From Thalassobacillus devorans (GTDB lineage: Bacteria; Bacillota; Bacilli; Bacillales; Halobacillaceae), in contig NZ_JAASRY010000001.1 in NCBI RefSeq assembly GCF_011761345.1, positions 124,001 through 188,000 of the forward strand: 64,000 nucleotides of DNA. The letters are read 5' to 3'. The first letter of the stretch is position 1; the number at the start of each line of letters is the position of its first letter. Positions 6,924 to 15,808 of the stretch are shown one piece after another. The position numbers and the translations under genes are program-made. The notes beneath the pieces were generated by a model. It did no database searches and was not told the origin of the DNA. It saw only the letters and a program-made list of their open reading frames with translations.

Positions 6924-6966
6924 TGTGATGTATATCACAACTTCCTGTCACATTCTTCGCTACAAT
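6924..6966 (+). promoter_or_regulatory. class II Fnr promoter of the radical SAM-ywiC unit
   Basis: TGTGA-TGTATA-TCACA (6924-6939) is a perfect Fnr palindrome centred at 6931.5. A -10 TACAAT lies at 6961-6966, implying a start near 6973, 41.5 bp from the centre. There is no good -35, as expected for an Fnr-dependent promoter. Confidence 0.8.
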
Positions 6967-7022
6967 TGAACCATGATAATAGTGTTAACCAAGTTCGAAG
7001 GTAACATGAAGGAGGGGACGTC

Positions 7023-8147
7023 ATGTTCAACCGTGACTATAATGAAAATCCTTTTATTGTGATATGGGAATTGACGAGAGCATGTGAGCTGAAATGTTTG
7101 CATTGCCGGGCGGAAGCTCAATACAGAAGGGATCCTCGTGAACTGTCATTCGAGGACGGGAAGAAATTGATCGATGATATATATGAAATGGATAATCCGA
7201 TGCTCGTATTTACTGGAGGAGACCCGCTGATGCGGCCGGATGTATTCGATATTGCAGAATATGCCGTGAAAAAAGGGGTGCGCGTATCGATGACCCCATC
7301 TGCTACGCCAAATGTGACCAAAGAGGCGATGGAAAAAGCTAAGGAAGTTGGCCTGTCCAGATGGGCGTTCAGCCTGGATGGTCCGAATGCAGCTATTCAC
7401 GATCACTTCCGAGGAACATCGGGATCCTTTGATCTGACAATGAATGCGATCAAATACTTACATGAATTAAATATGCCGATCCAGATCAATACCGTCATAT
7501 CCAGGTACAACTACGATCACCTTGATGAAATGGCTGCCTTAATTGAAGAATTGGACTGTGTGTTGTGGAGTGTGTTTTTCCTTGTTCCAACTGGACGCGG
7601 CCAGGAGAAGGATATGATTACCTCCGTCGAACACGAAAAAACGTTCAAATGGCTGTATGATTTATCGAAGCGGGTTCCCTTTGATATCAAAACGACGGCA
7701 GCACAGCACTATCGCCGGGTAGTGATTCAGAACAAGATAAGGGAAAAACAGGCGACCGGTGAGGGCATCAACTATAAGGATGCGTTGATGAACGGGACAA
7801 CGGGGCAAATCGATGGGCTGGGAAGAGCGCCAAAGGGAGTTAATGATGGTAATGGCTTTGTGTTTATCTCCCATATCGGAGATGTCTACCCGAGCGGCCT
7901 GCTGCCGATTAAAGCCGGAAATGTTAAGGAAACACCATTGGGTGAAATCTACCGAGAGTCGGAAGTTTTCCAAAACCTCCGGAACCCGGATGCCTACAAA
8001 GGGAAGTGCGGGGTATGTGAGTTCCGCCATGTATGTGGAGGTTCCAGATCGCGGGCGTACGCTATGACCGGTGATTATATGGAAAGTGAACCTTATTGCG
8101 TTTATATACCGAAAGCTTTACGAGGTAAAAAGAAAAACGTTGTGTGA
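7023..8147 (+). CDS. radical SAM/SPASM protein (NirJ/AhbD-like)
   Basis: 374 residues. The radical-SAM cluster motif is CELKCLHC (Cys21, 25, 28), followed by the GGDP SAM-binding motif. The C-terminal SPASM region has CGVCEFRHVCGG and a later Cys, for auxiliary Fe-S clusters. The closest known relatives are haem-modifying NirJ/AhbC/AhbD proteins and a Bacillus subfamily found near nitrate respiration genes. I infer a role in tetrapyrrole or peptide modification under low oxygen; the substrate is unknown. It is first in a unit with ywiC, under an Fnr box. ATG 7023 follows GGAGGGGA. Confidence 0.82.
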   Translation: MFNRDYNENPFIVIWELTRACELKCLHCRAEAQYRRDPRELSFEDGKKLIDDIYEMDNPMLVFTGGDPLMRPDVFDIAEYAVKKGVRVSMTPSATPNVTKEAMEKAKEVGLSRWAFSLDGPNAAIHDHFRGTSGSFDLTMNAIKYLHELNMPIQINTVISRYNYDHLDEMAALIEELDCVLWSVFFLVPTGRGQEKDMITSVEHEKTFKWLYDLSKRVPFDIKTTAAQHYRRVVIQNKIREKQATGEGINYKDALMNGTTGQIDGLGRAPKGVNDGNGFVFISHIGDVYPSGLLPIKAGNVKETPLGEIYRESEVFQNLRNPDAYKGKCGVCEFRHVCGGSRSRAYAMTGDYMESEPYCVYIPKALRGKKKNVV

Positions 8148-8205
8148 AAAGGTCCGCCCGGTATTGACGGGCGATTATCAACATTAATAGAACGAGGTGA
8201 CATTT

Positions 8206-8922
8206 ATGAAGTTGTTTCTCCCTAAGCAGCACGGGGCATGGGCAATGCTGACCGTTCCATTCCTGTTAGGGATGGCAGCGGGAGGATTTCATTGGTTCCA
8301 ACTGCCGCTATTTGTCGGCTGGATAGCCTTGTACTTAGCAACTTACCCACTGATACTTGTTGTGAAAAAGAAGAAAGTACGATTTCATCTAACATGGTTC
8401 CGTCGCTATTTCACTGTTGCACTAATTTTTGCTCTCCCTGTATTAATTGTAGAACCGACTTTATTCTTGATTGCTTTGATGATGCTGCCATTTTTTTTCA
8501 TCAATCTCTGGTTCGGAAAAAGAAACAAGGACCGTTCGCTTTGGAACGACTTTGCTGCGATCACCGCTTTCGGCATTGGCGGACTGGGTTCGTATTATCT
8601 GGGGGCAGGATACATTGATGAACCAGCCTGGAACGTTTTCCTGTTGGCAGTATTGTTTTTCTATGGCAGTGCTTTCTTTGTCAAAACAATGATCAGGGAA
8701 AAGAAAAATCCAGCTTTCCGCTGGATTTCCTGGGCATATCATTTGATTGTGGTAGGGTTGTTCCTCGCAACAGGAGCATGGCTGGTAACATTAGCTTTCA
8801 TTCCAAGTCTTGTTCGTGCCATCTATTTACACGGAAAGCAGCTGAAGCCGATGCAAATCGGGATACTTGAAATCGGAAACTCATTGTTTTTCCTGATTAT
8901 CGTATCCGCTGGTTTCATTTAA
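8206..8922 (+). CDS. ywiC: YwiC-family membrane protein
   Basis: 238 residues with about 7-8 hydrophobic helices and no signal peptide. It opens with KLFLPKQHGAWAML, the YwiC-family signature. In B. subtilis ywiC lies in the narK-fnr region and is tied to anaerobic growth; its function is not known. ATG 8206 is preferred over GTG 8197, since GAGGTGA (8194-8200) is then the ribosome site. It ends overlapping the 3' end of the convergent fnr by four bases, with no terminator between them. Confidence 0.82.
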   Translation: MKLFLPKQHGAWAMLTVPFLLGMAAGGFHWFQLPLFVGWIALYLATYPLILVVKKKKVRFHLTWFRRYFTVALIFALPVLIVEPTLFLIALMMLPFFFINLWFGKRNKDRSLWNDFAAITAFGIGGLGSYYLGAGYIDEPAWNVFLLAVLFFYGSAFFVKTMIREKKNPAFRWISWAYHLIVVGLFLATGAWLVTLAFIPSLVRAIYLHGKQLKPMQIGILEIGNSLFFLIIVSAGFI

Positions 8923-9620
8923 TCAATACTGCATAATACAATCGGGCAGTTTTCACAATTAATTTCATCCTTTAAATACTGGAGGTCTTTGACGACGATA
9001 TTATTATTTTCCATCGCAAGGACTTCTTTCTTTTTCAAGTCACTGAGTAAACGATTGACACTTTCACGAGAGGTTCCGCAAAAGTTAGCCAGTTCCTGGT
9101 TTGTCAGTACAATATCGATGAGGATGTCATCGGCACGTTTAATGCCATAACTGTTTGTCAGTCGGATGATCGTAGAATAGAGTGCTCCTTTTTTGCCGTG
9201 TAAAACGAGGTCGCGGAATTTGGTCTGTGTCTTCCGGAAATGCTCGCTCATCCATTTCATAAATTCGAAAGCTAGCTCGGTATTGGTAAGCAGCTCTTTC
9301 TCCAGGTTTTCTTTTTTAATGACTGCCACCTCGGCATCCTCCATGACTTTAGCATTCAGGAGGTAGGTCGCATCCTCGGTAAATAGCGTCAGTTCCCCGA
9401 TGATATCCCCTTTTTGACAGATGCGGAGAGATAATTCCCGACCGTCCGGAGACATCTTGCTGATCTGGATTCTGCCGGACTGGATGATATACATCTGATC
9501 GGCATCTTCCCCTTCCTGGAATAAAAAACGGTTCTTTTTGATTTTTTGGATATGGTCGACGGATGAAAGCAGTTCTTTCAAATCGTTAGATATGGAATGT
9601 TTACTCAGTTGCTTCTCCAT
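8919..9620 (-). CDS. fnr: anaerobic regulator Fnr (4Fe-4S type)
   Basis: 233 residues from ATG 9620 (after AAGGTGGGA). It has an N-terminal effector beta-barrel, a dimer helix, and a winged helix (TNQELANFCGTSRESVNRLL, about 170-189). The C-terminal tail has C-x2-C-x4-C (Cys222, 225, 230), the cluster ligands placed as in B. subtilis Fnr, which holds an oxygen-labile 4Fe-4S cluster from the C-terminus rather than the N-terminus as in E. coli. It is the likely reader of the four TGTGA-N6-TCACA boxes here. Longer starts to 9662 lack a ribosome site. Confidence 0.93.
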   Translation of the reverse strand: MEKQLSKHSISNDLKELLSSVDHIQKIKKNRFLFQEGEDADQMYIIQSGRIQISKMSPDGRELSLRICQKGDIIGELTLFTEDATYLLNAKVMEDAEVAVIKKENLEKELLTNTELAFEFMKWMSEHFRKTQTKFRDLVLHGKKGALYSTIIRLTNSYGIKRADDILIDIVLTNQELANFCGTSRESVNRLLSDLKKKEVLAMENNNIVVKDLQYLKDEINCENCPIVLCSID

Positions 9621-9766
9621 ACGCGCAATCCCACCTTTATTATTTATCACTGATCGTGGCATGCTGGTTAATTTTAGGAAGTATTAAAGTATTACTTCTC
9701 ATTTAAAATCATATCGCTAGGTACGTCAAGATAGAACTCGACAATCAACTGTTGTCTATAAATCAG

Positions 9767-9799
9767 AAAAAAAGAGAATGGTTTTCACCATCCTCTTTC
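9767..9799 (-). terminator. intrinsic terminator after uppP
   Basis: Read on the − strand, AAAGAGGATGGT-gaaa-ACCATTCTCTTT plus a T-run. It also lies where the Fnr-box promoter toward fnr would start its transcript, so it may act as a 5' hairpin for that RNA. Confidence 0.8.
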
Positions 9800-9801
9800 A
9801 G

Positions 9802-9842
9802 CTTATAGTGTTTATTCAGAAAATGGTGTGACATTTATCACA
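9802..9842 (-). promoter_or_regulatory. Fnr box upstream of fnr
   Basis: TGTGA-CATTTA-TCACA (9827-9842) is a perfect palindrome directly after the uppP stop codon. A -10-like TATAAG lies at 9807-9802 on the − strand, implying a start near 9795, about 39 bp from the box centre. This points to Fnr autoregulation, with a leader of about 175 nt. Confidence 0.65.
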
Positions 9843-10664
9843 TCACCCCAAAATAATGATGGCAATGGCTCCGACAATAAAGCAATAGAATGCGAAATAT
9901 TTAAGATTCCCTTTCGCCATAATATTCATAAACCATAGTAACGCATAGTAAGTAGCGGTGATGGAGGCTAGTACGGCAAGCAGCCAGAGCACCCACATCT
10001 CTGCAATATTATCCTGAAGCAAATCGCCGATAGACATGACCATCGTTCCAAGACTGATCGGAACATATAGTAAGAAAGAAAAGCGGAGCGCGGTTTCCTG
10101 TTTCATGCCAAGCAGCATCGCTGCCACAATAGTAGCACCTGAACGACTGATTCCAGGTATCAATGCTACGGATTGAGCGAGACCGACAATCAAAGCATCT
10201 TTCCAGGTGAGTCCCCCTTCGCCTCTAGAGCCCCGGATATTCCGGATGATCCATAAGGCAATACCAGTAATGATCAACGTGACACCGACAAGCTGTGGTG
10301 CTTTGAACGTTTCGCCGATCCAGTCTTCAAATAGAAGTCCAAGCACCCCGGCAGGAATAGTGCCGATCACGAGGTATACGATAAACATGAATTCTGATTT
10401 GTTTTTTTCTTCCTTACGTACTGCATAGCTGATGCCATTTTGGGCGAGTCGGACGATGTCTTTTCGGTATACGATCAGGACTGCTATCAGTGAACCGAAA
10501 TTGAGCAGTACTTCAAGCTGAAGTCCTTCAAGGTTCATGCCAAAAACTGATTGCAGCAGCGACAAATGCCCACTCGAGGAAATCGGGATCGGTTCCGTGA
10601 ATCCCTGAAATAATCCTAGAAATATATATTTGACTAATAACCAAAATTCTGTAGCAGCTTCCAT
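9843..10664 (-). CDS. uppP: undecaprenyl-diphosphatase UppP/BacA
   Basis: 273 residues, polytopic. It dephosphorylates undecaprenyl pyrophosphate to recycle the lipid carrier for cell-wall synthesis; overexpression gives bacitracin resistance in this family. The first signature is QGFTEPIPISSSGH (about 20-33, catalytic Glu and His), the second GISRSGAT (about 171-178, catalytic Arg). Both are intact. ATG 10664 follows AGGAGGTAAGAT. It stands alone with its own terminator. Confidence 0.94.
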   Translation of the reverse strand: MEAATEFWLLVKYIFLGLFQGFTEPIPISSSGHLSLLQSVFGMNLEGLQLEVLLNFGSLIAVLIVYRKDIVRLAQNGISYAVRKEEKNKSEFMFIVYLVIGTIPAGVLGLLFEDWIGETFKAPQLVGVTLIITGIALWIIRNIRGSRGEGGLTWKDALIVGLAQSVALIPGISRSGATIVAAMLLGMKQETALRFSFLLYVPISLGTMVMSIGDLLQDNIAEMWVLWLLAVLASITATYYALLWFMNIMAKGNLKYFAFYCFIVGAIAIIILG

Positions 10665-10811
10665 CTATCTTACCTCCTGGATGATCATTACTTTCTATAA
10701 AAGAATCTTATTATTAACTTATGCTTGTCCCTGTCTGGCATGAACCCGGATGAATGAATGGATGAAGAATGCACATTATAACACTATATAGAATGAAAAG
10801 GAGTGTACACA

Positions 10812-10991
10812 ATGGGCCAAAGACACCAATTCAGGGCTGGGGATCATGCACCAAATAATGGAATTTATGTTGAAATCGGCGAAACAGGGAGCATGGTAAC
10901 CGAGCCACAGCAAATCCGGCTGAAGGCTGGCGATCGTTTTCCTGAAACTAAAAACCAGGATCGCATCTGGACATATAAACGCAAACCTTAA
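10812..10991 (+). CDS. yjzC: YjzC-family small protein
   Basis: A 59-residue basic protein (MGQRHQFRAG..., ending WTYKRKP), nearly the same as B. subtilis YjzC over its length. Function unknown. ATG 10812 is used because AAAGGAG overlaps the alternative GTG 10803. With yjzD, yjaV, med and fabHF it keeps the B. subtilis order. Confidence 0.9.
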   Translation: MGQRHQFRAGDHAPNNGIYVEIGETGSMVTEPQQIRLKAGDRFPETKNQDRIWTYKRKP

Positions 10992-11006
10992 TATACCACA
11001 ACATAC

Positions 11007-11083
11007 AAAAGGCTGTCTCCAAAAATAGTGAACGCCACTCGAAAAAAGTGGGTCGACGATTAGGAGACAGCCTCTTATTTTTT
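11007..11083 (+). terminator. long terminator hairpin after yjzC
   Basis: GGCTGTCTCC (11011-11020) pairs with GGAGACAGCC (11063-11072) around a 42-nt loop, followed by a T-rich run. A stem of almost the same sequence terminates yjbH at 40424-40485. Confidence 0.8.
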
Positions 11084-11100
11084 ACACTTTTGTTAAGGGG

Positions 11101-11145
11101 AAAAAACTAAGGCTTCCACCAGTTGGCGAAAACCTTAAGTTTTTT
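11101..11145. repeat. palindromic repeat, copy 1 (CTAAGG...CCTTAAG type)
   Basis: An imperfect palindrome with AAAAAACTAAGG at one end and CCTTAAGTTTTTT at the other. It aligns with the reverse complement of 50925-50972, so it is a dispersed element and not only a terminator for yjzD. Confidence 0.65.
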
Positions 11146-11167
11146 CTGATTCATTTAAGAATGATGG

Positions 11168-11341
11168 CTAGGCTTCGTCAGTAATCAGAGTTTCCCCAAG
11201 AACAATCGCTGCTCCGGAGAATAGGATGGTCAAAACAACGACCTGTCCCATGCTGAAGGAACCGCCGACCATATTACTGATAACATACGTAATCATAAAG
11301 CTTAATAAGAAAGCCCAAAAAATAGTCCAAAAGAAACGCAT
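11168..11341 (-). CDS. yjzD: YjzD-family (DUF2929) small membrane protein
   Basis: 57 residues, with two hydrophobic helices (about 4-24 and 33-50) around a short glycine loop; it opens MRFFWTIFWAFLLSF as in B. subtilis YjzD. Function unknown. ATG 11341 follows TGAGGTGAACAG. It is on the opposite strand to yjzC. Confidence 0.85.
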   Translation of the reverse strand: MRFFWTIFWAFLLSFMITYVISNMVGGSFSMGQVVVLTILFSGAAIVLGETLITDEA

Positions 11342-11488
11342 AGCTGTTCACCTCATTTATACACATTCTTTCATTAGTTTACCAAACCCAATACGAAAAA
11401 TAAATATGAAATCGCTTTAGTTAGTTAATATTTGAATAACCGCCCCCTTTGAATGAATAAATATCATATAGCGAAGGGGGATGCACAC

Positions 11489-12085
11489 ATGGTTTATATT
11501 ATCGATTCTTGTTTCCATTGGGTCGGTTTCCATTTGGTACAGCATTTACTTACGGAAGGAAAAGAAGTGATTGGTATTGATCGGGTTGAAGACAGCAAAC
11601 GGGAGAACCTTTATTTTTATATTGGCCGGAACAGCCGTTTCCAGCATTTCAATTCGATACAGGAAATGGATCGACACTGTCACCAGGAACATATTGAAGC
11701 AGCTATTCGTATCGAGGATTCTGCTCTAGATGATGAAGGGGAGTTTGGCGGAATGCTCCTTTGTGAAAGTGTGGAGACGCTTATGGAGGGAAAAGGAGAG
11801 CGTCTGGATTTGCCGCCTTTATACGGAGAGTGGATGCCAAGAAATGAATCAGTGGTTTATATAGGGAAAGAACCTATTTTATTCGAAGAACTGATTCAAC
11901 GGGAAGATGCCTCGTATATAGAAGACTTCCTTGCTCGTTTTCTTTCCGATTTAACCGAGAGAGGGATAGCAGCTGTTAAAGAAGTATATCGAATGGAGAA
12001 ATTGGCAGATACTAGCGATCGGGAAAAAATATACTCCCAATTACAGAACCACTATCAAAGACACCAGCAATTTTATGAAGATTAG
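11489..12085 (+). CDS. yjaV: YjaV-like protein, NAD-epimerase-related
   Basis: 198 residues. The N-terminus (VYIIDSCFHWVGFHLVQHLLTEGKEVIGID) is a Rossmann beta-alpha-beta with a degenerate G-x-x-G pattern and the acidic residue ending strand 2, like nucleoside-diphosphate-sugar epimerases. The Tyr-x3-Lys catalytic pair is not apparent, so it is probably not an active epimerase. ATG 11489 after AAGGGGG is chosen over ATG 11453, which has no ribosome site. The position before med matches B. subtilis yjaV. Confidence 0.72.
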   Translation: MVYIIDSCFHWVGFHLVQHLLTEGKEVIGIDRVEDSKRENLYFYIGRNSRFQHFNSIQEMDRHCHQEHIEAAIRIEDSALDDEGEFGGMLLCESVETLMEGKGERLDLPPLYGEWMPRNESVVYIGKEPILFEELIQREDASYIEDFLARFLSDLTERGIAAVKEVYRMEKLADTSDREKIYSQLQNHYQRHQQFYED

Positions 12086-12178
12086 GTTAATATTCCTACT
12101 AATTCATTTACTTATTACAAATATTATAGTTAAAATAAGAGTAACATAGAGACAGCCGATGCAGTAGGAGTGCTTATA

Positions 12179-13132
12179 GTGAAAAAAATCATCATACTTA
12201 ACCTAATTGCCATGATGCTATTGGCAGGATGTAATATCGGCTTCACCGAGGGAGAAATCAGATCCGTCGGGATGCTGGTGGAGACGACGATTCATGATCA
12301 GGCGTGGGGACAAAAAGGTTATAAAGGTTTAATGGATATACAAGAGGAATACGATGTGGATGTTTATTTTAAAGAAGGTATTAAAAGTCAGCTGGATGTA
12401 AATAAAGCCGTAGATGAGCTCACTGACAAAGGAGTTAATGTGATTTTCGGGCATAGCAGTACGTATGGCGAATATTTTAAAGAAATCCACAAAGAGTACC
12501 CTGAAGTTCATTTTGTGTATTTCAATGGCGGTTATGCTGCGGATAACGTCACTAGTCTTAATTTCAGCTCAGTAGCTATGGGGTTCTTTGGCGGCGTGGT
12601 TGCTGGCAATATGACCAGCACGGATCAAGTAGGTTTGATTGCTGCCCATGAATGGCAGCCGGAAGTGGAAGGCTTTTACGAAGGCGTGAAATATAGCAAT
12701 CCAGAGGCAATTGTTAATTTTTCGTTTGTGAATAGCTGGGATGACACGAAACGGGCAATGGACTTGTATGACCAGATGGTACAGCAGGGAGCTGACGTGT
12801 TTTATCCAGCCGGTGATGCTTTCAACCCTCCGATGATCCAGCAGATTCAGAATGACGGTCTTTATGCGATCGGCTATGTCTCGGATCAATCGTCATTAGG
12901 GGAAGGGACTGTCCTGACAAGTACGGTCCAGCATGTAGAGGAATTATATATGATAGCTATAGAAAAGTTGATGGATGGGAGCCTGCCAGGCGAAGTCATG
13001 ACTTTTGATTTTCAGGATGACGCCATCTCCATGGGAAAATTCAGCCCTAATGTTCCTGAGGACGTTAGGGAAGAAGTGAATCAGATGGTGAACACCTATA
13101 TTGAAACAGGAAAGTTGCCTACACAGCGGTAA
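12179..13132 (+). CDS. med: Med-type BMP-family lipoprotein
   Basis: 317 residues from GTG 12179 (TAGGAG 8 bp upstream). The N-terminal signal ends in the lipobox LAGC (Cys18), so the protein is a membrane lipoprotein, followed by a BMP/PnrA-type periplasmic-binding fold (IRSVGMLVETTIHDQAWG..., AGDAF, GYVSDQ). The B. subtilis homologue Med stimulates comK expression and competence; BMP proteins usually bind nucleosides. No transporter genes adjoin it. The comZ gene that follows med in B. subtilis is not found here. Confidence 0.82.
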   Translation: MKKIIILNLIAMMLLAGCNIGFTEGEIRSVGMLVETTIHDQAWGQKGYKGLMDIQEEYDVDVYFKEGIKSQLDVNKAVDELTDKGVNVIFGHSSTYGEYFKEIHKEYPEVHFVYFNGGYAADNVTSLNFSSVAMGFFGGVVAGNMTSTDQVGLIAAHEWQPEVEGFYEGVKYSNPEAIVNFSFVNSWDDTKRAMDLYDQMVQQGADVFYPAGDAFNPPMIQQIQNDGLYAIGYVSDQSSLGEGTVLTSTVQHVEELYMIAIEKLMDGSLPGEVMTFDFQDDAISMGKFSPNVPEDVREEVNQMVNTYIETGKLPTQR

Positions 13133-13164
13133 AATTGAAACAATCTAACAAGAGAGCAATCCAT

Positions 13165-13197
13165 GAAAGCACCTCCGTATACTGGGGGTGCTTTTTT
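13165..13197 (+). terminator. intrinsic terminator after med
   Basis: AAGCACCtCC and GGgGGTGCTT form the stem, followed by T residues. Confidence 0.9.
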
Positions 13198-13199
13198 AG

Positions 13200-13406
13200 T
13201 CACTTGTTGTTTCCATTTTTGAAATCATCGATGGTTTTGCTTAAGTTTTTGATATAAGGGTTAAACGAGTTATAGGTGTCAGACATGTTTTTCATGAATT
13301 CCACCCAGTCGAAGGGTGACTCCTCCGAACGTGTTCCCTTTTGCCTGGTCCGATTACCGAACAGGAAAGCATCGAACGGATCCCGTTTCTTTTTATGAGC
13401 TCCCAT
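13200..13406 (-). CDS. small hypothetical protein
   Basis: 68 residues, basic N-terminus (MGAHKKKRDPFDAFLFG), then a probable helix (FDWVEFMKNMSDTYNSFNPYIKN). No signal peptide or membrane segment. ATG 13406 follows GGAGGTGGGGAA, a strong ribosome site. It sits where B. subtilis has yjzB, but I cannot claim homology. Confidence 0.6.
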   Translation of the reverse strand: MGAHKKKRDPFDAFLFGNRTRQKGTRSEESPFDWVEFMKNMSDTYNSFNPYIKNLSKTIDDFKNGNNK

Positions 13407-13468
13407 TTCCCCACCTCCTGCAATAGCTTATGTCGGGAGGCGAGAGGCATGTGGGCGCAGGGATTTTA

Positions 13469-13538
13469 TTGACTTGCTAAAATAAGGGTTATACATTAAA
13501 ATTAGGACCAAGTCATAATAATTAGTATTAGATACTAC
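13469..13538 (+). promoter_or_regulatory. fabHF promoter with FapR-like operator
   Basis: A -35 TTGACT (13469-13474), 17-bp spacer and -10 TACATT (13492-13497). TTAGTATTAGATACTA (13522-13537) matches the FapR palindrome TTAGTA-N-TACTAA closely and lies just after the start, where FapR represses fatty-acid genes until malonyl-CoA releases it. A second such box precedes fabI. Confidence 0.7.
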
Positions 13539-13555
13539 CATAAGGGGATGGATAT

Positions 13556-14494
13556 ATGAAAGCTGGAATTTTAGGTACAGGTCATTATGTACCGGAAAAA
13601 GTCCTCACTAATAAAGATTTAGAGAAAATGGTTGACACGAGTGATGAATGGATCAAGACGAGAACAGGAATAGAAGAACGCCGCATCGCGGACGATGATA
13701 TGGATTCATCGGATATGGCATTCCGTGCTTCTGAACGCGCTCTTGCAAATGCTGGTGTAAAAGCAGAAGATCTGGATATGATTCTAGTCGCTACGGTTAC
13801 CCCCGATACGCCTTTCCCATCGGTTTCCTGTATGATCCAGGACCGTCTCGGGGCAAAGGGAGCTGCAGCCATGGATGTCAGTGCCGCCTGTACGGGCTTC
13901 ATGTATGGTTTGACTACAGCCAAGCAGTTTATCGAATGCGGAGACTATAAAAATATATTAGTCGTAGGTGTAGAAAAGCTTTCGAAAATCGTCGACTGGG
14001 ATGATCGAAATACAGCTGTCCTGTTCGGTGACGGGGCAGGCGCTGCTCTTGTTGGACCGGTCAGTGAAGGAAAAGGGATACTTTCCTATGAACTGGGTGC
14101 AGATGGTGCTGGTGGCGAGCATCTGTACCAGGACGAAGAAGATCACCTGTATATGAACGGACGGGAAGTCTTCAAATTCGCTGTTCGCCGGATGCCGGAA
14201 GCATCGGTTAACGTGGTAGAAAAAGCCGGCTTCAATAAAGAGGATGTGGATTATTTAATCCCACACCAGGCAAATATTCGCATCATGGAAGCAGCCCGCG
14301 AACGCCTTGGTATTTCAGAAGAGAAAATGGCGATTAAAGTGAATAAATATGGAAACAATTCAGCAGCTTCCATCCCAATCGCTTTGTCTGAAGCAGTAGA
14401 AGAAGGTAAAATAAAAGAAGATGACCTGGTCGTGCTCGTCGGTTTCGGCGGCGGTTTGACTTGGGGAGCAGTCGCCCTGCGTTGGGGCAAGTAG
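13556..14494 (+). CDS. fabH: beta-ketoacyl-ACP synthase III FabH
   Basis: 312 residues. It condenses a short acyl-CoA starter with malonyl-ACP to begin fatty-acid synthesis, and in Bacillus it selects branched starters. The catalytic triad is present: Cys in SAACTGF (about 112), His in PHQANIRI (about 240), Asn in [10 protein letters not shown] (about 270). It starts at ATG 13556 and is 18 bp upstream of fabF with no terminator, so the two form an operon. Confidence 0.95.
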   Translation: MKAGILGTGHYVPEKVLTNKDLEKMVDTSDEWIKTRTGIEERRIADDDMDSSDMAFRASERALANAGVKAEDLDMILVATVTPDTPFPSVSCMIQDRLGAKGAAAMDVSAACTGFMYGLTTAKQFIECGDYKNILVVGVEKLSKIVDWDDRNTAVLFGDGAGAALVGPVSEGKGILSYELGADGAGGEHLYQDEEDHLYMNGREVFKFAVRRMPEASVNVVEKAGFNKEDVDYLIPHQANIRIMEAARERLGISEEKMAIKVNKYGNNSAASIPIALSEAVEEGKIKEDDLVVLVGFGGGLTWGAVALRWGK

Positions 14495-14512
14495 TAGAAG
14501 GAGGAAGCAGGT

Positions 14513-15751
14513 ATGAAAAATAAACGTGTGGTCATTACAGGACTTGGAGCGGTTTCTCCTGTTGGAAACAGTGTCAAAGAAATGTGGGATAGCATCACTT
14601 CAGGCCGTTCCGGAATTGATATGATGACCAAAATCAATAAAGATGAATATCCTGCCAAAGTGGCAGCAGAAGTGAAAGATTTCGACCCGACGGATTTCAT
14701 TGAAAAAAAAGAAGCACGTAAGATGGATCCATTCACCCAGTATGCGGTAGCAGCTTCCTTGATGGCTGTCAAAGACGCCAACCTGGAAATTAACGAAGAA
14801 AATGCCTACCGTACTGGAGTCTGGATTGGATCAGGAATCGGTGGTATGGGCACTTATGAGGAACAGTTCGAAAAGTTTCAAAAGAAAGGCTACCGCCGTG
14901 TCAGCCCATTTTTTATTCCAATGATGATTCCGGATATGGCAGCAGGTCAGGTTTCAATCACGTTGGGGGCAAAAGCGATGAACTCTTGTACTGTTACAGC
15001 ATGTGCCTCCGGTGCGAACTCTATCGGTGATGCATTCAAAGTCATCCAGCGTGGCGATGCTGATATCATGATAACCGGAGGAACAGAATCTCCAATGAAT
15101 AAGATGTCATTTGCTGGATTCTCGTCTGCGAAGGCTTTATCTTTCAATGAGGATCCAAAGACAGCAAGCCGTCCGTTTGATAAAAACCGCGATGGTTTCG
15201 TTATGGGCGAAGGTGCAGGAATCCTTGTGATGGAAACCTTGGAATCCGCACAGAAACGCGGTGCACACATTTACGGAGAAATCGTCGGTTACGGTTCAAC
15301 AGGAGATGCCCATCATATTACAGCACCGGCACCAGAAGGCGAAGGAGCAGTTCGCGCGATGAAGCAGGCACTGGAAGATGCCGGTATGAGTGCGGAAGAT
15401 ATCGGCTACATCAATGCCCATGGAACATCTACCGAATTGAATGACAAGTTTGAAACAATGGCTGCTAAGCAGGTGTTCGGAGAGCACGCACGCAAGCTGG
15501 CCATGTCGTCTACCAAATCAATGACTGGTCATTTGCTGGGTGCTGCAGGGGCTATCGAAGCCATCATTTCCTTGAAAGCGATCGAGGATGGCATCCTGCC
15601 TCCAACGATTAATTACGAAACTCCGGATCCGGATTGTGATCTGGATTACGTACCGAATGAAGCACGTAAACAGCAAGTGGAAGCTGTAATGAGTAACTCG
15701 CTTGGTTTCGGAGGGCATAACGCCTCCCTTGTTTTCAAAAAATATCAATAA
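14513..15751 (+). CDS. fabF: beta-ketoacyl-ACP synthase II FabF
   Basis: 412 residues, the elongation condensing enzyme of type II fatty-acid synthesis. Cys in TACASGANS (about 163), His in [11 protein letters not shown] (about 304) and His in [11 protein letters not shown] (about 341) give the Cys-His-His active site. ATG 14513 follows AAGGAGGAAGC. Second gene of the fabHF operon. Confidence 0.96.
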   Translation: MKNKRVVITGLGAVSPVGNSVKEMWDSITSGRSGIDMMTKINKDEYPAKVAAEVKDFDPTDFIEKKEARKMDPFTQYAVAASLMAVKDANLEINEENAYRTGVWIGSGIGGMGTYEEQFEKFQKKGYRRVSPFFIPMMIPDMAAGQVSITLGAKAMNSCTVTACASGANSIGDAFKVIQRGDADIMITGGTESPMNKMSFAGFSSAKALSFNEDPKTASRPFDKNRDGFVMGEGAGILVMETLESAQKRGAHIYGEIVGYGSTGDAHHITAPAPEGEGAVRAMKQALEDAGMSAEDIGYINAHGTSTELNDKFETMAAKQVFGEHARKLAMSSTKSMTGHLLGAAGAIEAIISLKAIEDGILPPTINYETPDPDCDLDYVPNEARKQQVEAVMSNSLGFGGHNASLVFKKYQ

Positions 15752-15759
15752 CAGTCATA

Positions 15760-15796
15760 AAAAAGGTGCGCTCCTTTAATAGGAACGCACCTTTTT
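15760..15796. terminator. bidirectional terminator between fabF and the LCP gene
   Basis: AAAAAGGTGCG and CGCACCTTTTT flank a 15-nt loop between convergent genes. Confidence 0.9.
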
Positions 15797-15808
15797 GTTT
15801 TTATAATT

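Noticed and set aside
13133-13199. comZ after med
   Set aside because: Only the med terminator fits in this gap.
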